Origin: Caldimonas mangrovi
GTDB taxonomy: Bacteria; Pseudomonadota; Gammaproteobacteria; Burkholderiales; Burkholderiaceae_C
Length of the DNA stretch: 64,000 nucleotides
Direction of reading: 5' to 3'
Assembly (NCBI RefSeq): GCF_023721835.1
Contig: NZ_JAMKFE010000007.1
Coordinates: 1 to 64,000 of the forward strand
Shown here piece after piece: positions 1 to 8,227 of this stretch (the stretch's first letter is position 1; each line of letters starts with the position of its first letter). Under the pieces are notes generated by a model. It saw only the letters and a list, made by a program, of their open reading frames with translations, did no database searches and had not been told where the DNA came from. The position numbers were made by a program, and so were the translations under genes.

Positions 1-347
1 CGTAAGTCGGGCATGCTTATGGGTGTTCATCCGGTTGGATCCTTTGGGTGGATTGGGTGTTTGGCGACTTCCAGTCTCTCAAACCCAGTCCGGATGAACA
101 CCGGATACAACCTATTGAAGCTTCACAACTAGGCGACGCACCTCCACGACGCGATCCTACCTTTGGGGGAAAGAGGTGTACCGGGCCGGCGGAAAGTTGC
201 ATCCGCAGCCAGCGCGATCGGCGCCACGTTGGACATGAGCGAGATCGACGTCGCAGCGATCGACGCGGCTCGGCGGGGCTGAACTTGGGATCTTCGGGTG
301 CGCGAGATCAGGGTGCACAGCATTGATCGAGTTCATGGCGCCCCCCT
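1..347. other. Gene-free left edge with a 13-bp inverted repeat
   Basis: I see no convincing gene here. The stretch lies downstream of the minus-strand DUF1857-like gene that ends at 348. A perfect 13-bp inverted repeat, GGTGTTCATCCGG at 22-34 and its complement at 90-102, is separated by 55 bases. It could form a stem or be a remnant of a repeat. The short open frames crossing it have no recognisable domain. Confidence 0.5.
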
Positions 348-821
348 TCACAGCTTGCCCTGCGCGAGCAATTCGCGAGTGCGTTTCAGCGTCGACAGAA
401 GAGCGCTCTTGTAGCCTTGGTCGCCGTCCATCCAGGCCTGCTCGGCCTGCTCCTCGGGGCCGCCCGGCGCCTTGCCCCGAAGGCCAAGGTAGCCGTAGAA
501 GCGAAGTTGGAGCGTTCCCGACCCATCTTCGAACAGCTCGTTGATGATCGCGCCCTCGCGCGGGCCGGCGGCCTGGAAAAACGTCACCTTGCTTTCCGGC
601 TCGAAGGCGATGATTTCTCGCAGGGGGTCGCCAGCAATGGTGGCTTCGCGCACGATGTGCGTTTCGCTCTCTTCCACGACCTCGCAGCGGGTGCAAAGGC
701 CGGGTGGAAGAAAGAGCTGCGCATCGCGTGCCTTGAGAACCAGGCCGGCCCATGCCTGGGAGCGCGTGAGCGGCGCCTCGCCTTCACGGTTGAGCGGAAC
801 GGTGGCAGTCGAATAGATCAT
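348..821 (-). CDS. DUF1857 / AtaL-like SRPBCC family protein
   Basis: The 157-residue product matches the small DUF1857 (AtaL-like, SRPBCC fold) family in length and pattern. An N-terminal segment with TATVPLN leads into an Asp/Gly-rich core, then a run of beta-strand-like segments (RCEVVEESETHIVREATI, then KVTFFQAAG) and a C-terminal helix with LKRTRELLAQG. This fold binds hydrophobic ligands, but family functions are poorly defined. I chose the ATG at 821 because a longer upstream frame is low-complexity shadow and family members begin at this point. It lies 38 bases downstream of the NmrA-type oxidoreductase gene on the same strand, so the two probably share a transcript under the divergent LysR gene. 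No catalytic residues can be assigned. Confidence 0.75.
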   Translation of the reverse strand: MIYSTATVPLNREGEAPLTRSQAWAGLVLKARDAQLFLPPGLCTRCEVVEESETHIVREATIAGDPLREIIAFEPESKVTFFQAAGPREGAIINELFEDGSGTLQLRFYGYLGLRGKAPGGPEEQAEQAWMDGDQGYKSALLSTLKRTRELLAQGKL

Positions 822-859
822 GGCAGTTTCCTTTCCTGGGCATTGAGCAGCGACGACGG

Positions 860-1729
860 TCAGGTCGAAGCCGCAGCCTCGGTGGCGAAGTCGCGGTACG
901 AGCGCAGCGGCCGGCCCAGGCGTCGGGTCAGGCGCTCCGCATCGCCTGCTTCGGGAACCATGCCCTCGGTCAGGAAGCGCTCGCTCATCAGGCGCATGTC
1001 GTATGCCATCCACGGCGGCATGAAGCTACGCAGGTTTTTCTCGAAAGCGGCGGTGTCGTCGCCGCCGTAGGCGATCGAGCGCCCCAGCACGGCCGACCAG
1101 ATGGCCGCGACACTGTCTCCGGTCAGCGTGTCGGGGCCGACCAGGTTGATCCGTTCCAACGGCAGCGGGCCGCGGGCGTGCTCGCGGCGGAGCAGTTCGA
1201 GAGCTGCAATCTCGCCGATGTCGCGTGCATCGATCATTGCGAGCCCCTTGCTGCCGATGGGCATCGGATACACGCCGTACGTCGTCACCACGTCCTTGAT
1301 GGTGTGGTCGTTGTCCATGAAGTAGGCCGGTCGCAGGATGGTGGCGCCGAAGCCCATCTGCTCCAGCATCCGTTCGACACCGAACTTGCCCGCGAAGTGC
1401 GGCACGTTCACGTAGCGGTCGCTGTGGATCACCGACAGGTAGACAACCCGCTCGATGCCCGCTTCGCGCGCCAGGTTGAGCGCTACCAGGGCCTGGGTGA
1501 ATTCGTCGGGCACCACCGCATTCAGCAGGAACAGCGTGGACACGCCATCGAAGGCGTGGCGCAGGGCGTCGACATCGAGCAGGTCGCCTTGCACGACACC
1601 CACCCCTGCGGGAAAGTTCGCCTTGGCCGGGTCCCGTACCAGCGCGCGGACATCGGCGCCCCGCTGGACAAGTTGCTGGACGACGTGGCGGCCGACGTTG
1701 CCGGTAGCACCGGTGATGAGGATGGTCAT
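860..1729 (-). CDS. NmrA-type NAD(P)-binding oxidoreductase
   Basis: The 289-residue cytoplasmic protein starts with the Rossmann motif TGATGNVG (residues about 6-13), followed by the acidic turn and GDLLDVDAL typical of the atypical short-chain dehydrogenase NmrA/SDR_a5 group. Such proteins are NAD(P)-dependent reductases or redox sensors, many acting on quinones or unknown carbonyls. There is no classical YxxxK pair in an obvious place, as in NmrA-like members. The ATG at 1729 was chosen because the Rossmann strand begins directly after it. It is divergent from a LysR gene at 1819, which is likely its regulator, and is followed by the DUF1857-like gene. The substrate cannot be inferred. Confidence 0.85.
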   Translation of the reverse strand: MTILITGATGNVGRHVVQQLVQRGADVRALVRDPAKANFPAGVGVVQGDLLDVDALRHAFDGVSTLFLLNAVVPDEFTQALVALNLAREAGIERVVYLSVIHSDRYVNVPHFAGKFGVERMLEQMGFGATILRPAYFMDNDHTIKDVVTTYGVYPMPIGSKGLAMIDARDIGEIAALELLRREHARGPLPLERINLVGPDTLTGDSVAAIWSAVLGRSIAYGGDDTAAFEKNLRSFMPPWMAYDMRLMSERFLTEGMVPEAGDAERLTRRLGRPLRSYRDFATEAAAST

Positions 1730-1781
1730 GAAGTCACTCCATTGGGTTGAAGAGCCTTCATGTTGATCGTTCCGCACTTTG

Positions 1782-1799
1782 ACCGATAGACGGTATATT
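1782..1799. promoter_or_regulatory. LysR-type dyad and -10-like box
   Basis: In the 89-base divergent gap, ACCG-N5-CGGT (1782-1794) forms an inverted repeat and runs into TATATT (1794-1799), a good -10 element for the LysR gene at 1819. A dyad overlapping the regulator's own promoter is typical of LysR autoregulation. The assignment is by position only. Confidence 0.4.
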
Positions 1800-1818
1800 T
1801 GGACGACCTGTCTCACCA

Positions 1819-2724
1819 ATGGAACACGTGGACCTGCTCGCACTTGCCGACTTCATCTTGGTCGCCCGGCACGGCGGCTTCGGGCGGGCAGCCCGTGAAA
1901 CCGGCCGCCCCAAAGCCACCTTGTCTCGCCGGGTGGCCGACCTGGAAAGCGCCCTCAACCTGCGGCTCTTCGAGCGCGGGTCGCACGCGCTGAAGCTCAC
2001 CGAAGAAGGCCGGGCACTGTTCGAGAAAACCTCGGTGCTGCTCACCGAATTGAACGAGACCACGGCAGCCGTCGCGTCCGGCGGCGACGAGCCGCGAGGC
2101 AGGCTGAGGGTGAGCGCGCCATTGCTGTTCTCGCAAGCCGCCATGGGCAAGCTCGCCGCCCGGTTTGCGCTGAGGCACCGTCACGTCCGGCTCGAAGTCA
2201 CGACCGAGGACCGCGCGGTCGACATGGTGGAAGAGGGATACGACCTGGTGATCCGCGTCAACCCGGCCCCCGACGAAAGCCTGGTCGGGCGCATCTTCCT
2301 GAGGGACCGCATGGTGGTGGTGGCCAGCCCGCGGCTCCCCGCGGCAGCAGGGGGCGCGCCGGTACCGGTGGTGGTACGAGGAAGCGCGGGCACGGACCCG
2401 CCGGCCGTCTGGGAACTGGCGGCACCCGAAGGCAAGAAGCGCCTGACGGTGCAGCCCGTCCTGCACTTGTCGTCGTTGTTCATGGTGCGCGACGCCGTGC
2501 GTGCGGATGTGGGCGCGGCGCGTCTTCCCCTTTCGCTGGTCAGTCCCGATCTGGCGGCTGGCAGGCTGGTGCATTGGGGCGATGTGCCCGGGCCCGAGAT
2601 CGCGCTGTGGGCCCTGTACCCTTCTCGTCGCCTGTTGAACGCTCGTGTCTCGGCCTTCCTCGACGTCCTCAAGGAGGCCTTTCCCCAAGGGACGCCGGAG
2701 GAACTGGCAGTCTATATCGGGTGA
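1819..2724 (+). CDS. LysR-family transcriptional regulator
   Basis: This 301-residue regulator has an N-terminal winged helix-turn-helix (residues about 8-65, FGRAARETGRPKATLSRRVADLE) and a LysR substrate-binding domain from about residue 90. The sequence resembles the CrgA/DsdC-like group commonly paired with NmrA oxidoreductases. It is transcribed away from the oxidoreductase gene at 860-1729 and probably controls that operon. Length is normal for the family and no key region is missing. The effector molecule is unknown. Confidence 0.9.
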   Translation: MEHVDLLALADFILVARHGGFGRAARETGRPKATLSRRVADLESALNLRLFERGSHALKLTEEGRALFEKTSVLLTELNETTAAVASGGDEPRGRLRVSAPLLFSQAAMGKLAARFALRHRHVRLEVTTEDRAVDMVEEGYDLVIRVNPAPDESLVGRIFLRDRMVVVASPRLPAAAGGAPVPVVVRGSAGTDPPAVWELAAPEGKKRLTVQPVLHLSSLFMVRDAVRADVGAARLPLSLVSPDLAAGRLVHWGDVPGPEIALWALYPSRRLLNARVSAFLDVLKEAFPQGTPEELAVYIG

Positions 2725-2896
2725 TGTGGTGGGCCGGGCCCTTCAGCGGCAGCCGGCCGGCGAGAACTTCCGGAATGAGCCGTGCCAACGGCAGGATGGT
2801 CGGCTGACTCTGCCTGTTGAATCGGCCGAACCGGATAGGCGCTTGTCGCCGTCTTTGGTGCCGTGATCTTCGATTCATGCCGCGCCGGTGCACTCG

Positions 2897-3798
2897 TCAG
2901 CCGGTGTCGAGCGCCTTCGCGAGGAACGCCGCCTGGTCGGCCACCACCTGCTCGAACACCGCGCCGTGGTAGAGGTCGAAGTGCGCGGCATCGTGCTCGG
3001 CCACGCGGCAGTGGGGCAGCCCTGCGACCAGCCCCTTGATGAACACGGGCGAGACCTCCACGTCTTGCGCCGCCAGGCTGAAAAGCATCGGCGCCCGGAT
3101 GCGCTCCAGCGTACCGCGGCGATAGCGCGGTGCATGCAGCAGGAATCGCGCGGCGATGCGGTTTTCCCATGTCGGGCTTCCCGCCGCAGCGGCGCGGAAC
3201 CGCTCCATCAGGGCCGGATCGGTGAAGAAGGCCTCGCCCGGGCGGCCATAGACCGCGAGGTACCGCGGTCTCATTCCCAGCGTGCCACGCAGCGCGTCGT
3301 GCAGCGCGGCGCCCAGCAGGCGCAAACCGGCGGCGAAAGCTTCTCGTGGGCCGACGCCTGCCGCGGCGAGCTTGGCCCTGAGGTCTGCACCGCGCACGGC
3401 ATCCAGGGCCGGCATGTTCCATACGACAGCCGCCCCCCCCGATCGCAGGCAGCCACCTCCACGACATGGCTTCCGCCCAGCGAGGTGCCCCAGAGCGCCA
3501 CGCGGCGCGCATCCACCGCCGGCTGCGTTCTCAGAAAGGCCAGGGCAGCGCGCACATCGGCGCGTTGCCGGCGCGGGTCGATCAGCTGTCGCGGCTCGCC
3601 CGCGCTGCGGCCGAGGTGCCGATAGTCGAACGCGAGTGCGGCGACCCCTGCTTCGGCGAAACGCGACGCGAACTGCGGCACGATCCAGTCCTGCGTGCCC
3701 GAGAAGCCGTTTGCAAGCACCACCGCCGGCACCGGCCGTGGCCGTTGTGGCAGCCAGAGTTGCGCGGCACAGGAAAGACCGTCGACGGTGAATTGCAC
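2897..3798 (-). pseudogene. Alpha/beta hydrolase with a frameshift at a C8 tract
   Basis: Two reading frames together spell one hydrolase of about 300 residues. The first frame (from a GTG at 3798) carries VVLANGFSGTQDW, the YRHLGRSAGEPRQL segment and the nucleophile elbow GTSLGGS. The second frame continues with AAVVWNMPALDAV and ends with DAAHFDLYHG, which holds the catalytic His. The frames meet at a run of eight C (3433-3440). Nine or six would restore one frame. The family is the dienelactone hydrolase-like/S9 group, a cytoplasmic serine hydrolase. The break may be a real slippage mutation or a homopolymer sequencing error. The start is uncertain because no good ribosome-binding site is visible. 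Confidence 0.8.
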
Positions 3799-3970
3799 GG
3801 GAAGGCGACGGCTGCGGGTCCATGGTGCAACGATACCAATCGGGCGAGGTGGCTCGACATCCCGACGACCCGGGCAAGCCGCGGCAGAATGGCGCCGACG
3901 AGAGCTTCAACGGCAAGTTCCGCGTGACCGCCGCGGCGTGCACGCGCCGCCGCTTGCAGCCAGGCGATGC

Positions 3971-4032
3971 TTCGGAAGAGGCACACCGCCTTCGCTGAGC
4001 AGGCGTGCCTTCGGCGACACATGGCTGATGGT
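3971..4032 (+). promoter_or_regulatory. PIP/hrpII-box-like promoter upstream of the 904-residue protein
   Basis: TTCGG (3971-3975), 15 bases, TTCGC (3991-3995) fits the plant-inducible promoter consensus TTCGB-N15-TTCGB and the Ralstonia hrpII box TTCG-N16-TTCG. After 31 bases comes GATGGT (4027-4032), one base from the YANNNT -10 element normally found 30-32 bases downstream. The gene's ATG at 4065 lies about 33 bases further. HrpX/HrpB-type AraC activators bind such boxes in Xanthomonas, Ralstonia and Acidovorax. The -10 mismatch lowers certainty. Confidence 0.55.
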
Positions 4033-4064
4033 GGCTGAATTGCGTGCAGCGCCACACCCGCGAC

Positions 4065-6779
4065 ATGAAACCGAAATTTCCCCACCTGCCTTGGTTCGGC
4101 CACCGTGTTATCACCGGGCACAAGCCCGCGGAGCCGGTAGATGGCAGCACCAACCTGGCGAAGCGGTTCGTGAGCCACCTGCCGTTGAAGGTGCGAGCCC
4201 GCGCACAGGGGGCGGGCATGCCCGCCCCGCCGGTCAGTGTTCCCGCGGGAGAGGCTCCGGCGGCTCAGCCCACTGGACCATCGCTGCAAGCGCGAACGTC
4301 GCCCGTTCCTCCAGCCACGCGGCCGCCGTCGCCAGAGGGCGCTGCGATGCCTTTCCCGAGCACGCCGCCGGGTCGCATGTCGCCGCCGCTTTCCCCGGCA
4401 GAAGAGGCCATCATCGGCGGCCTGAGCAGCGACCTGTCCACCAGGCATCAGTTCCAGCGCGCCATACAGGAACATGGCCCCGAAGATCGGCTGGACTTCC
4501 TGAAGCTTCTCAACGCCCTCCACGGCTCGGGAGCGTCCGATCCCAAAGATCTCTTGAACATACTTCCGGCCCTTGCAAAACTCCCACCAGACGAGCGACC
4601 GGCCTTTTGGCAGCACATCCTGTCGCTCGAGTTGTTGTCGCCGTCCGACGGACCGCAGCATGCCGCGGACAGCATGGCTGCCATCGGCATGCTGGCCTCG
4701 ATCCCCTCTCAGGAGCGGGGGCACGCGGGCCAGGTTGCGCAGCAGATCGCCAGACGCCAACCTGGGGCCTATGCCAGCAATGTTCGTCGGGCACTGGAAG
4801 AAGTCGGAAGGCTGCCGAGCGCCATCGAGAAGAACCAACTGGAATGGTGCTGGAGGACCCTCTATGGCGCTTGGAACAACGTCGAGCCAGATGCCATCAA
4901 GGCGATGGTCGACATGGGCGCAGAGAAGGCGGTCCAAACCGTCGTACGCCTTCAACAGCACTATTCCTGCCTCCTGCCTACCGTACGGGCCACCGATGTC
5001 CTCAATGAACTGAAGGACGTCGAAGAGGGCGATGATCACTGGCGTGGCGCGCTGGTGGGCCAGCAATGCATCCCCGGCCCGGACCAGTACAAGACAGCCG
5101 AGCAGTGCTACAGCAACCTGGTCGGCTTGAACCGGTGCGGGCAGAGCGCCAGAAGCTTGGTAGACAGCATCTTGCGCAACAGGGAAAGCCTGAGCCCGCA
5201 GGAGGTCTCCCAGTCCATCGACACTTTCGTGAAGCTCAAGGCATCCCTGGTCACGGATGGAAGCCCAGTCGCCGAGACGAAGCGCCGTCTGTCGGCCATC
5301 GAGAACGGGGTTGCGAATCTGGCGCTCTCGCCCCGCATGTCGCAGGAACTGATGCACTGGCTGCTTCAACTGAAGCCCGAGGACTTGAACCGCGTGTTGG
5401 CAGGCATGGACCAGAAGGCGCCCCGTGCGGACAGCATCCCGCCCGACGTCGATATGGCGATCAGCCAATCTGCAGCGCGAATCGCGATCCCCGACCTCGC
5501 GGGCGGCGTGGAAGATCGGGTCGAGAATTGGCGCCGGCTTCTCGACGGGATGCTCGCAGCGAAGGAGGTCCAAGAGCCATGGAACGCCATGCCGCTGCGC
5601 TTTCTGCTGCACTTCCGCGAATACGTCTCTCAGAAGCTCGCGCAGGCCCATCCTTTCGTCAGCAGAAAGGCTCTCGATCTCAGCCGACCGGAACATCAAC
5701 TGGTGGACTACTACTCGTCTGTCCAAGAGGCTCACTGTTCGAAATTCCTCTCGCTGGAGAAGAACACGCGATTCAACTTTGAAGATGCTCGAAAAATACA
5801 AGGCAACCAGGGCGTCAGACAACACGTCCTGGAGGCCGCGGCGCGACTCGATGCCTTCGAATCGATGTGCTTGGCCTACGAGGCGAAGAAGTTCCAGGAG
5901 CGGATCTACTTGCCCGCCATCCAGAAGACGACCGAGCTCTCCGAAAAGCTCGACAAGAAGGTGCCGCTGATCTTGGTGGGCAATTCGACCTCCGGCGGAA
6001 CGGCCCTCACGCCGCTCGGACTCGACAAGCTGAGGGCCGCCGGGACAGAGGTGTTCATCATCAAGCAGCCGTCGACCGATACGGAACTTCACAGCCTCGA
6101 CCCGGAAGGGCTGGACCGTGACTTCCTCCAGGCGCTCTACCAGGAACACGCGGCACCGCCTGTGGTCATCATCACCGACCTGAGCGCACACGATCGGTAC
6201 CCGCAGGCATTCCGCCGATGGAGAAACCTCGCGGCGGCAATGAACAACGCCTGGCAACGTGACAACTATGAGGCGTGGAGGAAGAACGGCTTGGACGACA
6301 CGCCCTTCGAGCCCGACCCTCTGCGGCATGCCGGCGTCTTGGCACAGCTGCAGGACCTGGCGTCCAGGGGTAGCAGGCCCGACAAAGGTCTGGAGCTCCA
6401 CTTCGCCTCCGTCAACCAGGAAGCCCTGTCCACCCGATGGGGGGAAAGGCCCGCGCCGTTCAGTTGGGACAGGGTCCATGGCCCCGCGTTCATCTGCTGC
6501 CAGACCGCCTTTTCACACGAGGACCTGGTCAAAGAGGCCGCCCATGGCGATGCGCTGGCGGCGCGGATCGTGGAACTTGCGGACGACCTTGGCGTGGAGC
6601 ACGAGAAGGGTTTTGTGGACGACAAGAACGACTACCAGGACCCCGAAGGTTATCCAGGAAAAAGTGGAAGGCTGAAGTTCAATCCGCTGGTTCATCCTCC
6701 ATCGCGGGGCTACTTCAAGGCCATGCAGAAAGGGGGCCCGAGCGAACTGCGCGTCCCTGCTCCGGGCAGCGCCGGATGA
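4065..6779 (+). CDS. Large orphan protein, candidate type III secreted effector
   Basis: I do not recognise this 904-residue protein. Residues 1-110 are Pro/Ala/Ser-rich and lack a Sec signal. Residues about 115-600 are predicted helical with regularly spaced Leu, resembling a solenoid. From about 628 there is an alpha/beta-like segment, VPLILVGNSTSGGTAL, then VVIITDLSAHDRYP, possibly a nucleotide- or phosphate-binding fold. The C-terminus has an Asp-rich patch (GFVDDKNDYQDPEGY). Secretion as an effector is inferred from the PIP-like box upstream, the disordered N-terminus and codon use less GC-biased than its neighbours. I took ATG 4065 because an upstream GTG (4044) would leave almost no leader after the predicted -10. 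No Shine-Dalgarno sequence is clear at either. Confidence 0.6.
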   Translation: MKPKFPHLPWFGHRVITGHKPAEPVDGSTNLAKRFVSHLPLKVRARAQGAGMPAPPVSVPAGEAPAAQPTGPSLQARTSPVPPATRPPSPEGAAMPFPSTPPGRMSPPLSPAEEAIIGGLSSDLSTRHQFQRAIQEHGPEDRLDFLKLLNALHGSGASDPKDLLNILPALAKLPPDERPAFWQHILSLELLSPSDGPQHAADSMAAIGMLASIPSQERGHAGQVAQQIARRQPGAYASNVRRALEEVGRLPSAIEKNQLEWCWRTLYGAWNNVEPDAIKAMVDMGAEKAVQTVVRLQQHYSCLLPTVRATDVLNELKDVEEGDDHWRGALVGQQCIPGPDQYKTAEQCYSNLVGLNRCGQSARSLVDSILRNRESLSPQEVSQSIDTFVKLKASLVTDGSPVAETKRRLSAIENGVANLALSPRMSQELMHWLLQLKPEDLNRVLAGMDQKAPRADSIPPDVDMAISQSAARIAIPDLAGGVEDRVENWRRLLDGMLAAKEVQEPWNAMPLRFLLHFREYVSQKLAQAHPFVSRKALDLSRPEHQLVDYYSSVQEAHCSKFLSLEKNTRFNFEDARKIQGNQGVRQHVLEAAARLDAFESMCLAYEAKKFQERIYLPAIQKTTELSEKLDKKVPLILVGNSTSGGTALTPLGLDKLRAAGTEVFIIKQPSTDTELHSLDPEGLDRDFLQALYQEHAAPPVVIITDLSAHDRYPQAFRRWRNLAAAMNNAWQRDNYEAWRKNGLDDTPFEPDPLRHAGVLAQLQDLASRGSRPDKGLELHFASVNQEALSTRWGERPAPFSWDRVHGPAFICCQTAFSHEDLVKEAAHGDALAARIVELADDLGVEHEKGFVDDKNDYQDPEGYPGKSGRLKFNPLVHPPSRGYFKAMQKGGPSELRVPAPGSAG

Positions 6780-6899
6780 CGGCTTGCCTTCGCTGTAGCG
6801 GTGGATGCGGGAGTCGCCCCGCGTTTGCCGTTGAAGTCCCAGGTTGCTCAGGGCGACGAGAGCCTCGCAAACGGGCAGAAGAGATCCTGGCGGAAAACG

Positions 6900-6927
6900 G
6901 CACGCCGCGCGTGGCGGCGCGGCGTGC
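6900..6927 (-). terminator. Rho-independent terminator of the tartrate dehydratase gene
   Basis: GCACGCCGCGC (6900-6910) and its perfect complement (6917-6927) form an 11-bp stem with a 6-base loop. Read on the minus strand, the stem is followed at once by CGTTTTCC, a short T tract. It lies about 30 bases beyond the stop codon at 6956. Confidence 0.75.
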
Positions 6928-6955
6928 GTCGATGCGGACCCGCCCGTTGCCCGGA

Positions 6956-8122
6956 TCAGGCCGACAGGCCCTTCATTTCTTTGTACAGGTCGGCCTTGCC
7001 CTCGAAGCCGATGCCGGGCAGATCAGGCAGGGTGACGTAGCCGTTGTCGACCTTCACGCCGTCGGGAAAGCCGCCGTAGGGCTGGAACAGGTCGGGGTAC
7101 GACTCGTTGCCGCCAAGACCGAGGCCAGCGGCGATGTTCAGTGACATCTGGTGGCCGCCGTGCGGGATACAGCGGCTGGGCGACCAGCCGTGTTCCTTCA
7201 GCATCTCGAGCGTGCGCAGGTACTCGACCAAGCCGTAGCTCAGCGCACAGTCGAACTGCAGCCAATCGCGGTCGGGGCGCATGCCGCCGTAGCGGATCAG
7301 GTTGCGCGCGTCCTGCATCGAAAACAGGTCCTCGCCGGTGGCCATGGGGTTCTTGTAGAACTGGCGCAGCGTGGCCTGCAACTCGAAATCCAGCGGGTCC
7401 CCCGGCTCCTCGTACCAGAACAGGTCGTACTGCGACAGCGCCTTGGCGTAGGCCATGGCGGTCTGCAGGTCGAAGCGGCCGTTGGCGTCGACGCACAGCT
7501 TCTGGCCGTCCTGCAGCACTTCCATGATGGCGTCGATGCGACGAAGGTCTTCGTCGAGCGGAGCGCCGCCGATCTTCTTCTTGACCACGGTGTAGCCGCG
7601 GTCGATGTAGCTCTTCATCTCGTCCTGCAGCTTCTTGTCGTCCTGGCCGGGGTAGTAGTAGCCGCCCGCGGCGTAGACGAAGATCCTGCGATTGGGCTGG
7701 CCGTCGCCGTAGCGGTCCGACAGCAGCTGGAACAGCGGCTTGCCTTCGATCTTCGCAACCGCGTCCCACACGGCCATGTCGATCGTGCCGATGGCCACCG
7801 AACGTTCGCCGTGGCCGCCGGGCTTCTCGTTCCTGAACATCGCGTTCCAGATCTTGTGCGGGTCCAGGTTCTTGCCGCTGGCGTCGATCAGGTCGTCAGG
7901 GTGAGTCTCCAGGATGCGCGGAATGAACCGCTCGCGCATCATGTGGCCCTGACCGTAGCGGCCGTTGGAGTTGAAGCCGTAGCCCACCACCGGCTTGCCG
8001 TCGCGGATCACATCGGTGACGACCGCAACGAGGCTGAGGTTCATCTTGCTAAAGTCGATGTAGGCGTTGCGGATGGAAGAGCTGATGGGAACAGTCTTCT
8101 CACGAATCTCGACGATCTTCAC
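6956..8122 (-). CDS. tarD: D(-)-tartrate dehydratase, enolase superfamily
   Basis: The 388-residue protein belongs to the mandelate racemase/muconate-lactonizing group of the enolase superfamily. Its residues match the Bradyrhizobium D-tartrate dehydratase set with a constant offset of one: KKK ending at 183, Asp212 (VDAN), Glu238 (WYEEP), Glu264 (TGED) and His321 (IPHGGHQ). These bind Mg2+ and dehydrate D-tartrate to oxaloacetate in the cytoplasm. GTG 8122 was chosen because GGAGA lies five bases upstream; the longer frame to 8188 is non-conserved. A divergent LysR gene (8228) probably regulates it and a Bug receptor gene follows that regulator, suggesting uptake of a related acid. Specificity is inferred from residues. 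Confidence 0.85.
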   Translation of the reverse strand: MKIVEIREKTVPISSSIRNAYIDFSKMNLSLVAVVTDVIRDGKPVVGYGFNSNGRYGQGHMMRERFIPRILETHPDDLIDASGKNLDPHKIWNAMFRNEKPGGHGERSVAIGTIDMAVWDAVAKIEGKPLFQLLSDRYGDGQPNRRIFVYAAGGYYYPGQDDKKLQDEMKSYIDRGYTVVKKKIGGAPLDEDLRRIDAIMEVLQDGQKLCVDANGRFDLQTAMAYAKALSQYDLFWYEEPGDPLDFELQATLRQFYKNPMATGEDLFSMQDARNLIRYGGMRPDRDWLQFDCALSYGLVEYLRTLEMLKEHGWSPSRCIPHGGHQMSLNIAAGLGLGGNESYPDLFQPYGGFPDGVKVDNGYVTLPDLPGIGFEGKADLYKEMKGLSA

Positions 8123-8227
8123 GCGGGTCTCCGGTGTGTTGCGGGTTGCGATGTGGAAATGATCGCCGCCGGCGCTGCGCCTTTCCAATGCTGTTTATCT
8201 AGTCTTTGATGCCCTGAAAGCACCGCC

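Noticed and set aside
4010-4013. A third TTCG as a second overlapping PIP box
   Set aside because: Its spacing from the previous TTCG is 15 rather than 16 bases and no -10 element fits; kept only as a remark.
3582-6479. Long minus-strand frame opposite the 904-residue gene
   Set aside because: Its protein is compositional shadow. It also crosses into the hydrolase region without matching that family.
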